The notes: generated by a model not told the origin, from the sequence alone. A DNA stretch of 51,791 bases from Herbaspirillum rhizosphaerae (GCF_001189965.1 NZ_LFLU01000024.1:1-51791), one strand, 5' to 3'; positions 34,141 through 44,548 are shown, counted from the first letter of the stretch. Numbers and translations: made by a program.

Positions 34141-34465
34141 TCAACTCTTTCCTTGTTTCTGCAACGATCCAGTTCAGGTAGGCCGGCAAGCCGGCGGCAA
34201 TCGGGATGGCGATGATCTCGGGTACCTCATACGGATGCGCGGCCTTGATTGCCGCTTCCAGCTCAGCGTAACGCGCCTGCGTGGTCTTGACCATCAGCGT
34301 AAGCTCGCTGGCATGCTCGATGGCCCCTTGCCACTGATATACCGACTGTACCGCAGGCATGATATTGACGCAGGCGGCCAGTCGTTGTTCCACCAGCGTG
34401 CGCGCGATGCGGCCGGCCAGTTCTACGTCAGGCACGTTGCTCAGTACGAGCAGGGCTTGTTCCAT
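34133..34465 (-). CDS. cutA: Divalent-cation tolerance protein CutA
   Basis: This is a 110-residue trimeric, PII-like fold protein. Family motifs are LVEQRLAACVNIMPAVQSVY, YQWQGAIEHASELTLMVKT and HPYEVPEIIAIPI, with the copper-binding Cys in AACVN. Linked to metal tolerance in E. coli; its physiological role is not settled. The ATG at 34465 is preceded by GGGGAG at 7 nt, which decides against a GTG further upstream. It overlaps dsbD downstream. Confidence 0.94.
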   Translation of the reverse strand: MEQALLVLSNVPDVELAGRIARTLVEQRLAACVNIMPAVQSVYQWQGAIEHASELTLMVKTTQARYAELEAAIKAAHPYEVPEIIAIPIAAGLPAYLNWIVAETRKELNV

Positions 34466-34499
34466 GACACATCTCCCCAAAGCGTTGTTGGCGGCAACG

Positions 34500-35276
34500 T
34501 CAGAACCGGCGGCGCGTGAAAATCATCGCCACGTAAAAGCCGCCGCAACAATACACGGCCAGTATCGCCAGGTCCAGCAGCGACGCCTGCGGCCAGCCGC
34601 CCAGCACCAGCGGCCGCACCAGATTGACGGCGGCGCTCAGCGGCAGAAACTGCGATATCAATTGCAACCACGACGGCATCTGCGCAACCGGATAATACAC
34701 GCCCGACAGAAAAACCATCGGCGTCAGGACCAGCGTGAAATAGCAAGTAAAGAAGTCGTAGCTGCGGGCCAACGCATTCATGATCAGGCCGAGCGCGGCG
34801 AAGGTCATGCCGGCCAGAAACAGCACCGGCAATACCAGCAGCACCGGCACATGCAATCCGATGCCCAGCGCGAACATGACGCAGAGAATGGCGACGCCGC
34901 TGAAGAGCGATTTGGACGCGCTCCACAGCAGTTCGGCCAGCACGATGTCGTCCAACGCCAGCGGCGCGTTCATCAGCGCATCCCAGGTACGCTGCACGCT
35001 CATGCGCGAGTAGGCAGAATACAGCGCCTCGAACGACGACGCCATCATCACCGACATGCAGATCGAACCCGAAGCGAGATAGTGGACGTAGGGAATGCCG
35101 TCGACCTCTTTGAGCATGCTGCCCAGGCCGTAGCCGAACGCAATCAGCGTGATCAGCGGGTCCGCGATATTGCCGAGCACGCTGGCGACCATCCGCTTTT
35201 TCCAGACCAGAAAGTTGCGTCGCCAGATCGGGTAGAAGCGCAGCGAGAATGCAGGAACGGCGTAGATGCTTGTCAT
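34500..35276 (-). CDS. nodJ: ABC-2 type exporter permease, NodJ-like
   Basis: This is an inner-membrane permease of 258 residues with about six helices. The N-terminal FYPIWRRNFLVWKKRMVASV and the ABC-2 signature region near FLAGMTFAALGLIMNALARS match NodJ. In rhizobia NodIJ exports lipochitooligosaccharide Nod factors; non-symbiotic Burkholderiales carry close homologues with an unknown ancestral substrate. It lies 15 nt downstream of the ATPase gene on the same strand. No nod biosynthesis genes are in the window, so Nod factor export is not implied. Confidence 0.85.
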   Translation of the reverse strand: MTSIYAVPAFSLRFYPIWRRNFLVWKKRMVASVLGNIADPLITLIAFGYGLGSMLKEVDGIPYVHYLASGSICMSVMMASSFEALYSAYSRMSVQRTWDALMNAPLALDDIVLAELLWSASKSLFSGVAILCVMFALGIGLHVPVLLVLPVLFLAGMTFAALGLIMNALARSYDFFTCYFTLVLTPMVFLSGVYYPVAQMPSWLQLISQFLPLSAAVNLVRPLVLGGWPQASLLDLAILAVYCCGGFYVAMIFTRRRF

Positions 35277-35291
35277 GTTTTTCCCTTGTTC

Positions 35292-36224
35292 TCAATCTCG
35301 CATTTCGCGGCCGGTCAGCTTGAGGAAGAGGTCTTCGAGATTCGCCGGCCGGTGCAGGTAGCGCACGCCTTGTACGTGCGGTAAGGTCGTCAGCAGCGAT
35401 TGCGCATCATTGGTGTAGCAAAATGCCGTTTCACCGCTGTGCTCGATACGCGCGGCGTGGTCGCGACCATGCCGTTCCGCCCAGGCCCGGGCATTCTCGC
35501 CGTAGGCCTCGATGACCTCGGCTTCGATATGCTGCGCAATCAGATCCTGCGGCGAACCCTCCGCAATCATCCTGCCGTGATCGATGACGGCGAGACGATC
35601 GCACAGGCGTTCGGCCTCATCCATGAAATGGGTGGTCAACAAAATCGTCTTGCCGCGCGCGAGCAGGCTTTTGAGGCGCTCCCAGATCATGTGGCGCGCC
35701 TGCGGATCAAGACCGGTGGTCGGCTCGTCCATGAAGATCAGGTCGGGATCGTTGACCAAGGCGCGCGCCAGCGTCAATCTGCGCTTCATGCCGCCGGACA
35801 GTTCGCCGATGCGCGCGTCTTTCTTGGCCGACAGATTGGCAAATTCGAGCAGATCCGGAATACGCTGAGTCATCACGGCATCTGCAATGCCGAAGTAGCG
35901 GCCGAAAACCTGAAGATTTTCCTGCACCGTGAAGTCGGGATCGAGATTGTCCGCCTGCGGCACCACGCCGACATGCATGCGCGCCGTCCGGGCCTGATCA
36001 GGGATGGGCTTGCCGCTCAGCCGAATCTCGCCGCTGTCGGGAACAGACAACCCCAGGCAAAGCCGCAAGGTAGTCGTTTTCCCTGCGCCGTTGGGACCGA
36101 GCAATCCGTAGCATTCGCCGGTACGCAATGCAAAGGACAGGTCATTGATGATGGACGTGCGCTCGGCACCTACGCCAAAGGCTTTGTGCAGCTTGCTGAC
36201 TGAAAGTATCGGTGTCTCTGTCAT
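35292..36224 (-). CDS. nodI: ABC exporter ATP-binding protein, NodI-like
   Basis: This is an ABC ATPase of 310 residues of the drug/lipooligosaccharide exporter group. Walker A is GPNGAGKTT, the signature is [15 protein letters not shown], Walker B is [13 protein letters not shown], and the switch His is in [13 protein letters not shown]. The extra C-terminal domain of about 80 residues ending in [16 protein letters not shown] is typical of NodI-like proteins. It forms an operon with the NodJ-like permease. The symbol reflects sequence family only. Confidence 0.87.
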   Translation of the reverse strand: MTETPILSVSKLHKAFGVGAERTSIINDLSFALRTGECYGLLGPNGAGKTTTLRLCLGLSVPDSGEIRLSGKPIPDQARTARMHVGVVPQADNLDPDFTVQENLQVFGRYFGIADAVMTQRIPDLLEFANLSAKKDARIGELSGGMKRRLTLARALVNDPDLIFMDEPTTGLDPQARHMIWERLKSLLARGKTILLTTHFMDEAERLCDRLAVIDHGRMIAEGSPQDLIAQHIEAEVIEAYGENARAWAERHGRDHAARIEHSGETAFCYTNDAQSLLTTLPHVQGVRYLHRPANLEDLFLKLTGREMRD

Positions 36225-36600
36225 GGCTTCCTGACGCTGCGATGTTGAATCCGGACAGCATTGCCACTGTCAGGTCTGCGATGCTGTGCTTGCCGTGGCA
36301 ACGTCGCCTGCCGCGAATGATTGCGACGCCGCCTGGCGTGCCACGATGATAGCGAAGTTAGGTGGCGCTGGTGCAACCACTGCGGTGCGGTCTGACATCG
36401 TCATGCGATTGTCGCTACGACTGTGGCGATGGTGTCTCAGGATTGCGTTGTTGAGTCCGACCTTGGCGCGGCCTCTGCACGACCTCAGCACCGGCATGCC
36501 CTCTCATGTCCCTGTTCGACCGCCAGCCTCTCGACTTGTTCCAGTGATCCCGGATCGGATCAGCATACGGAGCGCCTCTTTTCACCGACGCCGAAATGCA
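36225..36600. other. Intergenic region without recognised genes
   Basis: About 375 bp lie between the NodI-like gene start and the terminator of the ribosomal cluster. Frames here lack plausible starts and family resemblance. It should hold the nodIJ promoter, but no convincing -35/-10 pair, repeat or RNA gene was seen. Confidence 0.5.
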
Positions 36601-36625
36601 AAAAGCCAGGCATAGCCTGGCTTTT
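36601..36625 (-). terminator. Terminator of the ribosomal protein cluster after rplQ
   Basis: An 11-bp perfect stem (36615-36625 with 36601-36611, ATA loop) lies 40 nt past the rplQ stop, and its minus-strand 3' side runs into TTTTT. This is a strong intrinsic terminator. Confidence 0.85.
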
Positions 36626-36664
36626 CTTCATCGTGCTTGACGCGATGTCTGCATGCAGCGGAGA

Positions 36665-37054
36665 TTACTCAACGCTTGGCGCTTCTTCGGAGACGTCCGG
36701 ACGATCGACCAGCTCAACGAAAGCCATCGGTGCATTGTCGCCGACGCGGAAACCCATTTTCAGGATACGCAGGTAGCCGCCGTTACGGGTAGCGTAGCGT
36801 GGGCCCAGTTCGGAGAACAGCTTGCCGACGATTTCGCGGTCGCGCAGGCGGGAGAATGCCAGACGCTTGTTAGCCAGTGTGTCGGTCTTGCCCAGAGTCA
36901 GGATAGGCTCGACGACGCGGCGCAGTTCCTTGGCTTTTGGCAGGGTTGTCTTGATGGCTTCGTGACGCAGCAGGGATACTGTCATGTTGCGCAGCATTGC
37001 CAGGCGGTGCGAAGAAGTACGATTCAGTTTACGGAGACCGTGACGGTGACGCAT
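36665..37054 (-). CDS. rplQ: 50S ribosomal protein L17
   Basis: This is a large-subunit protein of 129 residues. [20 protein letters not shown] is the invariant L17 start, and [18 protein letters not shown] follows. It is the last gene of the cluster, 189 bp after rpoA, a gap that contains an 11-bp imperfect hairpin (37204-37233) without a U-tract. The C-terminal tail is acidic ([10 protein letters not shown]). Confidence 0.98.
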   Translation of the reverse strand: MRHRHGLRKLNRTSSHRLAMLRNMTVSLLRHEAIKTTLPKAKELRRVVEPILTLGKTDTLANKRLAFSRLRDREIVGKLFSELGPRYATRNGGYLRILKMGFRVGDNAPMAFVELVDRPDVSEEAPSVE

Positions 37055-37243
37055 GATATTTCCTTTCAGATTACAGTTTTAATCCAGCTCTTCTATCGGC
37101 AGTGTCTAGTTGCCGCGGACCGGTATCGATTAGGTGATTGCCTGTTGCCAGGACTTGTTGCTTCTACTTCGGTGCTGCTTGATTCTTTACTGCCTTGCTT
37201 CGCATGGCGAACGGCTTTTCAACCGTCCGCCATCATTGCGTGA

Positions 37244-38221
37244 TTACTTTTCCAGGCCGGCTGGCGGCCAGTTTTCCAGCTTCATGCCCAGGGTCAGACC
37301 GCGGGATGCCAGAACTTCCTTGATTTCGTTCAGGGACTTGCGGCCCAGGTTCGGTGTCTTCAGCAGTTCATTTTCGCTACGTTGGATCAGATCGCCAATG
37401 TAGTAAATGTTTTCGGCCTTCAGGCAGTTTGCCGAACGGACAGTCAGTTCCAGATCGTCGACCGGACGCAGCAGGATAGGATCGACTTGCGGTGCGCGCG
37501 ATGGAGCTTCGGCAGTCGCTTCGGTACCTTCCAGAGCAGCGAACACGTTCAGTTGATCAACCAGGACGCGCGCCGATTGACGGATCGCTTCTTCCGGTGT
37601 GATCACACCGTTGGTTTCGATGTTGATGACCAGCTTGTCCAGGTCGGTACGTTGTTCCACACGCGCCGATTCGACAGCGTAGGAAACACGGCGCACCGGC
37701 GAGAACGACGCGTCCAGGATGATGCGACCGATGGTCTTGTTGGCATCTTCGGACAGACGACGAACATTACCCGGCACGTAGCCGCGGCCCTTTTCGACCT
37801 TGATCTGCATGTCCAGCTTGCCGCCTGCGGTCAGGTTGGCGATCACGTGATCAGGGTTGATCAGCTCGACATCGTGCGGCAGATCGATATCCGATGCCAG
37901 CACCACGCCTTCGCCTTCTTTCTTCAGGGTCAGAGTGACTTCGTCGCGGTTATGCAACTTGAAGACCACGCCCTTCAGGTTCAGCAGGATGTCCACGACG
38001 TCTTCCTGCACGCCGTCGAGGGACGAATATTCATGTACAACGCCGGCGATGGTGACTTCGGTTGGGGCATAACCGATCATCGACGACAGCAGAACGCGGC
38101 GCAGCGCGTTGCCCAGGGTGTGGCCATAACCACGTTCGAACGGTTCCATCACGACTTTGGCGTGACCGGCGCCGAGCGCTTCAACTTCGATAATACGTGG
38201 CTTCAACAAACTATTTTGCAT
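37244..38221 (-). CDS. rpoA: DNA-directed RNA polymerase subunit alpha
   Basis: This 325-residue protein has both alpha domains. The N-terminal assembly domain covers about residues 1-230, including [19 protein letters not shown]. After a linker the C-terminal domain (from about 245) carries [19 protein letters not shown] and [16 protein letters not shown], the helix-hairpin-helix that contacts UP elements and activators. It follows rpsD, but a perfect intrinsic terminator separates the two. Confidence 0.98.
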   Translation of the reverse strand: MQNSLLKPRIIEVEALGAGHAKVVMEPFERGYGHTLGNALRRVLLSSMIGYAPTEVTIAGVVHEYSSLDGVQEDVVDILLNLKGVVFKLHNRDEVTLTLKKEGEGVVLASDIDLPHDVELINPDHVIANLTAGGKLDMQIKVEKGRGYVPGNVRRLSEDANKTIGRIILDASFSPVRRVSYAVESARVEQRTDLDKLVINIETNGVITPEEAIRQSARVLVDQLNVFAALEGTEATAEAPSRAPQVDPILLRPVDDLELTVRSANCLKAENIYYIGDLIQRSENELLKTPNLGRKSLNEIKEVLASRGLTLGMKLENWPPAGLEK

Positions 38222-38279
38222 GAAATGTCCTTTTCAATACCCTCGGTTCGTTACACCGATAAGGCTGATGGCATGTCGG

Positions 38280-38304
38280 AAAAATGCCCACCGAGAGGTG
38301 GGCA
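38280..38304 (-). terminator. Intrinsic terminator between rpsD and rpoA
   Basis: TGCCCACC (38297-38304 read on the minus strand) and GGTGGGCA (38285-38292) form a perfect 8-bp stem with a 4-nt loop followed by TTTTT. It lies 21 nt after the rpsD stop and 63 nt before rpoA. Confidence 0.75.
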
Positions 38305-38325
38305 CGGGGAAAATCAGGGTACGGA

Positions 38326-38949
38326 TTAACGCGAATACAATTCGACGATCAGCGATTCGTTGACGTCGTTAGCGATTTCGTTACGGTCCGGGGAAGTCTT
38401 GTAAGTACCTTCGAGCTTCTTGGCATCGACGGAAACCCACGATGGGAAACCGGATTGCTCAGCCAGCGACAGGGCTTCAGCGATACGCACTTGCTTCTTG
38501 GCCTTTTCGCGAACGGCAACGACGTCGCCTGCTTTGACCTGGTACGAAGCGATGTTCACGACGATACCGTTGACAGTCAGCGCCTTGTGGGACACCAGCT
38601 GACGCGCTTCAGCGCGGGTCGAGCCGAAGCCCATGCGATAAACGACGTTGTCCAGACGGGCTTCCAGCAACTTCAGCAGTGTTTCGCCGGTGTTGCCCTT
38701 GCGACGGTCCGCTTCAGCGAAGTAGCGGCGGAATTGGCGCTCGAGCACGCCGTAGATACGCTTGACCTTTTGCTTTTCGCGCAATTGGTTGCCGTAATCC
38801 GAAGTACGAGCGCCCGAAGTGCGACCGTGTTGGCCTGGCTTGGAATCCAGTTTGCACTTGGAATCCAGCGAGCGGCGTGCGCTCTTCAGGAACAGGTCGG
38901 TGCCTTCGCGGCGGGAAAGTTTTGCTTTTGGTCCGATATAACGTGCCAC
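38326..38949 (-). CDS. rpsD: 30S ribosomal protein S4
   Basis: S4 is a primary 16S rRNA-binding protein of 207 residues. It opens with [20 protein letters not shown]. The S4 RNA-binding domain starts near residue 96 ([36 protein letters not shown]). In E. coli S4 represses its own operon. Here the gene is flanked on both sides by intrinsic terminators, suggesting separate control. Confidence 0.98.
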   Translation of the reverse strand: MARYIGPKAKLSRREGTDLFLKSARRSLDSKCKLDSKPGQHGRTSGARTSDYGNQLREKQKVKRIYGVLERQFRRYFAEADRRKGNTGETLLKLLEARLDNVVYRMGFGSTRAEARQLVSHKALTVNGIVVNIASYQVKAGDVVAVREKAKKQVRIAEALSLAEQSGFPSWVSVDAKKLEGTYKTSPDRNEIANDVNESLIVELYSR

Positions 38950-39001
38950 GGTATTTCCTTTATTAAATGACGTCCCAAAGCCATCGCTGGCCTGAACGCT
39001 A

Positions 39002-39024
39002 GTTTGATCTGCGTGCGATCAAAC
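39002..39024 (-). other. Hairpin in the rpsK-rpsD gap
   Basis: GTTTGATC (39002-39009) and GATCAAAC (39017-39024) form a perfect 8-bp stem with a 7-nt loop, upstream of rpsD and just past the rpsK terminator. No U-tract follows; it could be a leader structure for rpsD. Confidence 0.45.
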
Positions 39025-39032
39025 AGTGGGCT

Positions 39033-39065
39033 TAAGAACAAAACCCGCCAAGGTCATTGGCGGGT
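39033..39065 (-). terminator. Intrinsic terminator after rpsK
   Basis: ACCCGCCAA (39043-39051) pairs perfectly with TTGGCGGGT (39057-39065); on the minus strand the stem is followed by TTTGTTCTT. It lies about 50 nt after the rpsK stop. Confidence 0.65.
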
Positions 39066-39116
39066 GATTTCCGACACTTCCGCGTATTCGGCGAAAGCGC
39101 AAGATTATACTACAGA

Positions 39117-39521
39117 TTAGATACGACGACGCTTTGGTGGGCGGCAGCCGTTGTGCGGGACCGGAGTCACGTCCTGGATCTGGGTGATCTTGATGCCCAG
39201 ATTGTTCAGTGCGCGCACAGCCGATTCACGACCTGGGCCTGGGCCCTTGATGCGAACTTCCAGATTCTTGATACCGCATTCGATTGCAACCTTGCCGGCA
39301 GCTTCAGCAGCGACCTGAGCAGCAAACGGAGTCGATTTACGCGAACCCTTGAAACCGGCACCGCCCGAAGTCGCCCAAGACAAAGCATTACCTTGGCGAT
39401 CAGTGATCGTGATGATGGTATTGTTGAACGAAGCGTGAACGTGAGCGATACCTTCTGCAACGTTCTTCTTAACTTTCTTGCGCACACGTGCTGCTGCGGC
39501 GTTATTTGGGGCTTTTGCCAT
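39117..39521 (-). CDS. rpsK: 30S ribosomal protein S11
   Basis: This platform protein of the small subunit has 134 residues. Signature segments are [20 protein letters not shown] and [17 protein letters not shown], with the terminal [13 protein letters not shown]. It lies 51 nt after rpsM in the usual rpsM-rpsK order. Confidence 0.98.
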   Translation of the reverse strand: MAKAPNNAAAARVRKKVKKNVAEGIAHVHASFNNTIITITDRQGNALSWATSGGAGFKGSRKSTPFAAQVAAEAAGKVAIECGIKNLEVRIKGPGPGRESAVRALNNLGIKITQIQDVTPVPHNGCRPPKRRRI

Positions 39522-39572
39522 AATTATTTCCTTGATTCCGAACCGACTAGCAGTTACAGAGACGCTAGGGGA

Positions 39573-39938
39573 TTATTTCTTCAACGATTGAGCGGCCTTG
39601 CGCGGACCCTTGCGAGTACGTGCATTGGTGCGGGTACGTTGGCCACGGCAAGGCAAGCCCTTACGGTGACGCATACCACGGTAGCAGCCCAGATCCATCA
39701 AACGCTTGATGTTCATGGACAGTTCGCGACGCAGGTCACCTTCGACGACGAATTTTGCAATTTCGTCACGAAGCTTTTCCAGCTCGTTATCGTCCAGATC
39801 CTTGACCTTTTTGTTGGTCGGAACACCCGTAGCGACGCAGATTTCTTCTGCGCGTGGGCGGCCAACACCGTAGATGGCTGTCAGGCCGATAACAGTGTGC
39901 TGATGGTTGGGGATATTCACCCCTGCAATACGTGCCAT
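39573..39938 (-). CDS. rpsM: 30S ribosomal protein S13
   Basis: This small-subunit head protein has 121 residues. It starts [20 protein letters not shown], contains [16 protein letters not shown] (helix-hairpin-helix), and ends in the basic [16 protein letters not shown] tail that reaches the P site. It is preceded by rpmJ and followed by rpsK. Confidence 0.98.
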   Translation of the reverse strand: MARIAGVNIPNHQHTVIGLTAIYGVGRPRAEEICVATGVPTNKKVKDLDDNELEKLRDEIAKFVVEGDLRRELSMNIKRLMDLGCYRGMRHRKGLPCRGQRTRTNARTRKGPRKAAQSLKK

Positions 39939-39966
39939 GCGTTATTCCTCGATCAATAACGTTAAA

Positions 39967-40080
39967 TTAACCTTGGCGCTGTTTATGACGCGGTTCTGTG
40001 CAGATAACACGAACTACGCCTTTGCGCTTGATGATTTTGCAGTTGCGGCAGATCCGCTTAACTGATGCGAGCACTTTCAT
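39967..40080 (-). CDS. rpmJ: 50S ribosomal protein L36, zinc-ribbon (C+) type
   Basis: This is a 37-residue protein found by direct translation of the minus strand from the ATG at 40080 ([16 protein letters not shown]...). Zinc ligands Cys11, Cys14, Cys27 and His32 are all present, so this is the zinc-binding form. It sits between infA and rpsM, the usual betaproteobacterial position. Confidence 0.96.
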   Translation of the reverse strand: MKVLASVKRICRNCKIIKRKGVVRVICTEPRHKQRQG

Positions 40081-40118
40081 TGTGGCCCTCTTTCTTTCAA
40101 TACTAGGTTCGTTTCACA

Positions 40119-40337
40119 CTACTTGGTACGGAACACGATACGTGCCCGGCTCAAATCATAAGGAGTCAGTTCCACTGTCACCTTATCTCCTGGGAGGATG
40201 CGAATATAGTTCATCCGCATTTTCCCGGAAATATGGCCGAGTACAACATGTCCGTTTTCCAACTTAACTCTGAATGTCGCATTAGGCAGATTCTCCAGAA
40301 TCTCGCCTTGCATCTGAATAACGTCGTCTTTTGCCAT
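40119..40337 (-). CDS. infA: Translation initiation factor IF-1
   Basis: IF-1 is a 72-residue OB-fold protein that blocks the ribosomal A site during initiation. It begins [19 protein letters not shown] and contains [20 protein letters not shown]. The ATG at 40337 fits the family start; an 11-codon in-frame extension does not. Placement between secY and rpmJ is typical of Burkholderiales. Confidence 0.97.
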   Translation of the reverse strand: MAKDDVIQMQGEILENLPNATFRVKLENGHVVLGHISGKMRMNYIRILPGDKVTVELTPYDLSRARIVFRTK

Positions 40338-40370
40338 TCCGCGTCTGTTCCTTTGGGCGCTACCCTTCAC

Positions 40371-41702
40371 CTATCGTGAAGTCATGCCGCCCTTGAAATT
40401 TGCTTTACGAAGCAACGATTCATACTGCTGTGACATTACATAATTCTGAACCTGCGCCATGAAATCCATGGTGACGACCACAATAATCAGAAGGGAAGTT
40501 CCACCGAAGTAGAAAGGCACCTTCCAACGTGCGATCAGGAATTCCGGCAACAAGCAAACCAGTGTGATGTACACCGCACCAGCCAACGTCAAGCGCATCA
40601 AGATCTTGTCGATGTAGCGTGCTGTCTGGTCACCAGGACGAATACCGGGAACAAACGCACCGCTCTTTTTCAGGTTATCTGCAGTTTCTTTGCTGTTGAA
40701 TACCAACGCAGTGTAGAAAAAACAGAAGAAAACAATTGCGATCGCATACAGCAGCGCATGAATCGGTTCACCTGGCGCCATCGATGCTGCCAAATCCTTC
40801 AGAAAACGAACGAAAGGATTCGATGTGTCGCCGGAAGTGAACCAGCTCGTAATCGTCGCCGGGAACAAGATGATCGACGAAGCGAAAATAGGAGGAATCA
40901 CACCAGCCATATTCAGCTTCAACGGCAAATGACTGCTTTGACCGCCGTAAATCTTGTTACCAACCTGACGCTTCGCATAATTCACCAGGATCTTGCGCTG
41001 GCCGCGTTCAATGAACACCACCAGGAAAGTCACCAGGGCGACAATCAGGCAGATCAGAATTGCCGACAATGCGTTCATCGAGCCTGTACGGACCAGCTCA
41101 AACAAACCACCCAATGCGTTCGGCAAACCAGCTGCGATACCGGCAAAGATAATGATGGAAATACCATTACCCAGGCCACGCTCTGTAATTTGCTCGCCCA
41201 ACCACATCAGGAACATCGTACCGGTCACCAGCGTCACCACCGTCGTCAGGCGGAACGCCAGACCCGGATCCAACACAAGACCAGCTTGCGATTCCAATGC
41301 GACAGCAATACCCAGCGCCTGGAACGTTGCCAGCACCAGAGTGCCGTAGCGGGTGTACTGAGTAATCTTGCGACGACCAGCTTCACCTTCTTTTTTCAAC
41401 GCTTCCAGTTGCGGCGATACGACCGACAACAACTGCATGATGATCGACGCCGAGATATACGGCATGATCCCAAGAGCGAAAATTGTGAAACGCGACAGAG
41501 CACCACCGGAGAACATGTTGAACATGCCCAGAATGCCGCCCTGATTTTGTTTGAACAATTGCGCCAACTGCGTCGGGTCAATTCCTGGCACAGGAATGTG
41601 AGCACCGATGCGATATACAACTAATGCTGCCAGCAAAAACCACAAACGGCCCCAAGGGAAACCTTTTGCAGCGCCTTTAGCAAGTTGGGGTGTAGTCGCC
41701 AA
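40371..41702 (-). CDS. secY: Protein translocase subunit SecY
   Basis: SecY is the channel subunit of the Sec translocon, with 443 residues and ten membrane helices. Conserved features include [13 protein letters not shown], the plug region with [20 protein letters not shown], the cytosolic loop [20 protein letters not shown], and [21 protein letters not shown]. It follows rplO in the spc order. Confidence 0.98.
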   Translation of the reverse strand: MATTPQLAKGAAKGFPWGRLWFLLAALVVYRIGAHIPVPGIDPTQLAQLFKQNQGGILGMFNMFSGGALSRFTIFALGIMPYISASIIMQLLSVVSPQLEALKKEGEAGRRKITQYTRYGTLVLATFQALGIAVALESQAGLVLDPGLAFRLTTVVTLVTGTMFLMWLGEQITERGLGNGISIIIFAGIAAGLPNALGGLFELVRTGSMNALSAILICLIVALVTFLVVFIERGQRKILVNYAKRQVGNKIYGGQSSHLPLKLNMAGVIPPIFASSIILFPATITSWFTSGDTSNPFVRFLKDLAASMAPGEPIHALLYAIAIVFFCFFYTALVFNSKETADNLKKSGAFVPGIRPGDQTARYIDKILMRLTLAGAVYITLVCLLPEFLIARWKVPFYFGGTSLLIIVVVTMDFMAQVQNYVMSQQYESLLRKANFKGGMTSR

Positions 41703-41727
41703 TTAATGCTCCGCGTCAACTGTCAGA

Positions 41728-42159
41728 TTAAGCTACCGAACCACCGGCAGCTTCAATAGCTGCTTTAGCGCCCTTGGTAGCAATCAGACCTTTGACTGTT
41801 ACTTTTTTGGTCAGCTCGCCCGACAAAATGATACGGACAACCTTGGCCAATTCACCGATGACGCCGGCTTGCTTCAATGCCAGGATGTCGATTTCGGATA
41901 CTGGCAGGCTTTCCAGGTCGGACAAACGAACTTCAGCCTTGTACGGCGTTGCCAGCGATTTGAAACCACGCTTTGGCAGACGGCGTTGCAGAGGCATCTG
42001 ACCGCCTTCGAAACCGACTTTATGGAAACCGCCCGAACGCGATTTTTGACCCTTGTGACCACGGCCGGCTGTCTTACCTAGGCCAGAACCGATACCACGA
42101 CCGACGCGACGCTTGTAGTGCTTGGCGCCATCTGCGGGTTGGATTGTGTTTAATTCCAT
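41728..42159 (-). CDS. rplO: 50S ribosomal protein L15
   Basis: This protein has 143 residues, starting [20 protein letters not shown] from the ATG at 42159 (a short upstream in-frame extension was rejected). The Gly/Lys/Arg-rich [13 protein letters not shown] and [18 protein letters not shown] are diagnostic of L15. It lies between rpmD and secY. Confidence 0.98.
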   Translation of the reverse strand: MELNTIQPADGAKHYKRRVGRGIGSGLGKTAGRGHKGQKSRSGGFHKVGFEGGQMPLQRRLPKRGFKSLATPYKAEVRLSDLESLPVSEIDILALKQAGVIGELAKVVRIILSGELTKKVTVKGLIATKGAKAAIEAAGGSVA

Positions 42160-42186
42160 GATTTGCTCCGTTCGCAAGCCGGGGGC

Positions 42187-42366
42187 TTACGAAACCACTT
42201 TCACAAGATAGGACACTTTGTTGATCATGCCGCGAACCGATGGAGTGTCTTGCAATTCGGAGACCGAATTAACGCGACGCAGTCCCAGACCGCGCACTGT
42301 TGCACGGTGGTCTTGGCGAGTACCGATCAAACCCTTGACCAGTTGTACTTTGATTGTGTTTGCCAT
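42187..42366 (-). CDS. rpmD: 50S ribosomal protein L30
   Basis: This is a 59-residue protein, [20 protein letters not shown] onward, with [20 protein letters not shown], matching bacterial L30. The ATG at 42366 is the family start, 10 nt after the rpsE stop. Confidence 0.97.
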   Translation of the reverse strand: MANTIKVQLVKGLIGTRQDHRATVRGLGLRRVNSVSELQDTPSVRGMINKVSYLVKVVS

Positions 42367-42376
42367 CTGTTTCACC

Positions 42377-42895
42377 TTAGCCCAGGATATCTTCAACAGA
42401 CTTGCCGCGCTTGGCTGCAATTTCTGCTGGAGTGTTCATTTTGGCCAAACCGTCGAGTGTTGCACGGACCATGTTGTAAGGATTGGTAGAACCATTCGAC
42501 TTAGCAACGACGTTGGTCACGCCCATCACTTCGAAAATTGCGCGCATTGGACCACCGGCGATCACGCCAGTACCGTCTTTAGCCGGCGACATCAGAACAG
42601 ACGATGCGCCGTGCTTGCCGGTGACTGTGTGTTGCAGAGTACCGTTCTTCAAGGTGACTTTGATCATCTTGCGACGGGCTTCTTCCATTGCCTTTTGCAC
42701 TGCAACTGGCACTTCCTTCGACTTGCCCTTGCCCATGCCGATGCGGCCATCGCCGTCACCAACAACTGCCAGCGCTGCGAAACCCATGATACGACCACCC
42801 TTCACCACTTTGGTGACACGGTTGACCGCGATCATTTTTTCGCGCATGCCGTCATCTGGCTTGTCGCTTTGCGTTTTGGATTGCATTTTTGCCAT
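42377..42895 (-). CDS. rpsE: 30S ribosomal protein S5
   Basis: This protein has 172 residues with the double-stranded RNA-binding N-terminal domain ([19 protein letters not shown]) and the decoding-fidelity region [17 protein letters not shown]. It lies between rplR and rpmD. Confidence 0.98.
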   Translation of the reverse strand: MAKMQSKTQSDKPDDGMREKMIAVNRVTKVVKGGRIMGFAALAVVGDGDGRIGMGKGKSKEVPVAVQKAMEEARRKMIKVTLKNGTLQHTVTGKHGASSVLMSPAKDGTGVIAGGPMRAIFEVMGVTNVVAKSNGSTNPYNMVRATLDGLAKMNTPAEIAAKRGKSVEDILG

Positions 42896-42906
42896 GATGA
42901 TTTTCC

Positions 42907-43269
42907 TTAGAACTTCAGGCCGGCTTCACGCGCAGCTTCAGCCAGCGCTTTGACGCGACCGTGATAACGGAAACCGGAGCGGTCAAACGCTACTTCGGTG
43001 ACTCCAGCTTTCAGTGCCTTCTCGGCGACGCGCTTGCCTACCAGTGTCGCGGCAGCAGCGTTGCCGCCCTTGCCGGTTTGGCCTGCCAACTGTTGGCGCA
43101 CTTCTGCTTCCAACGTCGATGCCGAAGCCAGAACGTTTGCGTCGGGGCCGATGATGCTCGCGTAGATGTGCGTGTTGGTACGATGCACGGCCAGGCGATT
43201 GACCTTTAATTCTGCGATCTTGGCACGGGTTTGAGTCGCGCGGCGCAGACGTGATTGTTTCTTGTCCAT
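42907..43269 (-). CDS. rplR: 50S ribosomal protein L18
   Basis: L18 binds 5S rRNA; 120 residues, from [20 protein letters not shown] to [24 protein letters not shown] two codons upstream is also in frame, but the ATG at 43269 is preferred. Confidence 0.98.
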   Translation of the reverse strand: MDKKQSRLRRATQTRAKIAELKVNRLAVHRTNTHIYASIIGPDANVLASASTLEAEVRQQLAGQTGKGGNAAAATLVGKRVAEKALKAGVTEVAFDRSGFRYHGRVKALAEAAREAGLKF

Positions 43270-43281
43270 CGTCAACCCCTA

Positions 43282-43815
43282 TTACTTCTTCTTGGTTTCT
43301 TTGAGTACAACCACTTCATCCGAATAACGAACGCCCTTGCCCTTGTATGGCTCTGGCTGACGATATGCACGGATTTCAGCGGCGACCTGGCCAACAACTT
43401 GGCGGTCGATACCCTTGATTAAGATCTCGGTTTGAGTCGGGGTTTCACACTTGATGCCTTGTGGCATCTGGTGAACGACTGGGTGCGAAAAGCCCAGCGA
43501 CAGATTCAGCTTGTCGCCTTGTGCTTGAGCGCGGAAACCCACACCAACCAAGTTCAGCTTCTTTTCGAAACCCTTAGTGACACCGTTGACCATGTTATTG
43601 ACCAACGCACGCAGGGTACCGGACATCGCATTTGCTTCACGGCTGTCATTTGCAGCCTCGAAGTTCAGCGTGCCATTGTTGTTTGCAACCTTCACCAGGC
43701 CAGTCAATGGCTGGGAAAGCGAGCCCAACGGGCCTTTTACTGTGATCTGCGCTGCAGTAATGGTCGCTTCCGCGCCACTCGGCAGTGCAATCGGCATTTT
43801 ACCAACACGAGACAT
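43282..43815 (-). CDS. rplF: 50S ribosomal protein L6
   Basis: This protein has 177 residues with two homologous domains. It starts [20 protein letters not shown], with [20 protein letters not shown] in the middle and [20 protein letters not shown] near the C terminus. It lies between rpsH and rplR. Confidence 0.98.
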   Translation of the reverse strand: MSRVGKMPIALPSGAEATITAAQITVKGPLGSLSQPLTGLVKVANNNGTLNFEAANDSREANAMSGTLRALVNNMVNGVTKGFEKKLNLVGVGFRAQAQGDKLNLSLGFSHPVVHQMPQGIKCETPTQTEILIKGIDRQVVGQVAAEIRAYRQPEPYKGKGVRYSDEVVVLKETKKK

Positions 43816-43825
43816 ATTGCACTCC

Positions 43826-44221
43826 TTAGGCCACGTAGCAAATCACTTCACCACCGACACCGGTAGCGCGCGCTTTGCGATCTGTCATGACGCCACGTGG
43901 AGTGGAAACGATTGCCACACCCAGGCCGTTCATCACGTTAGGAATCTCGTCTTTGCCTTTGTAAATACGCAGGCCAGGACGGGACACGCGCTCGAGGCGC
44001 TCGATAACTGGACGACCGGCGTAGTACTTCAGGCCGATTTTCAGTTCTGCTTTGCCGCCGGCTTCAGCCACGGCGAAATCTTCGATATAGCCCTCGTCCT
44101 TGAGGACGTTTGCAATTGCGATTTTGACTTTCGACGACGGCATTGCTACGGTCGTTTTTTGCACAACTTGCGCATTGCGGATACGGGTCAGCATATCGGC
44201 GATAGGATCGCTCATACTCAT
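43826..44221 (-). CDS. rpsH: 30S ribosomal protein S8
   Basis: This protein has 131 residues. [18 protein letters not shown] and the C-terminal [18 protein letters not shown] mark S8. In E. coli S8 represses the spc operon by binding near rplE. A second ATG two codons in (MSDPIADM) is an equally possible start. Confidence 0.98.
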   Translation of the reverse strand: MSMSDPIADMLTRIRNAQVVQKTTVAMPSSKVKIAIANVLKDEGYIEDFAVAEAGGKAELKIGLKYYAGRPVIERLERVSRPGLRIYKGKDEIPNVMNGLGVAIVSTPRGVMTDRKARATGVGGEVICYVA

Positions 44222-44235
44222 TGCTTGTTCTCCTA

Positions 44236-44541
44236 TTACCAGCTGGCTTTAGTCAAACCCGGGATTTCACCACGCATGGCGATTTCACGGACCTTAATAC
44301 GGCCCAAACCGAATTTACGGAATGTGCCACGTGGACGACCTGTCAGTGCGCAACGGTTACGTTGGCGGGTCGGAGCCGAGTTACGCGGCAGCGCTTGCAA
44401 CTTCAGGCGCGCTTCGTAACGTTCTTCTTCCGACTTGGATTGGTCGTCGATGATAGCCTTCAACTCAGCGCGCTTGCCGGCGTATTTCTTCACCAGATCT
44501 GCACGCTTTTGTTCACGGTTAATCAGTGCCAGTTTTGCCAT
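44236..44541 (-). CDS. rpsN: 30S ribosomal protein S14, zinc-independent (C-) type
   Basis: This is the 101-residue long form of S14 with only one Cys ([19 protein letters not shown]), lacking the CxxC pairs of the zinc-binding short form. It ends IPGLTKASW as usual, and lies between rplE and rpsH. Confidence 0.98.
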   Translation of the reverse strand: MAKLALINREQKRADLVKKYAGKRAELKAIIDDQSKSEEERYEARLKLQALPRNSAPTRQRNRCALTGRPRGTFRKFGLGRIKVREIAMRGEIPGLTKASW

Positions 44542-44548
44542 GGCAGCC

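Noticed and set aside
32266..34215. Long plus-strand open frame (649 codons) opposite dsbD
   Set aside because: The minus strand encodes a complete DsbD with all redox cysteines; the plus-strand reading is low-complexity Gln/His/Arg-rich shadow sequence.
37204..37233. Hairpin between rpoA and rplQ as a terminator
   Set aside because: The stem (ATGGCG-ACGG with CCGT-CGCCAT, one mismatch) has no U-tract on the minus strand, so it was mentioned only in the rplQ entry.
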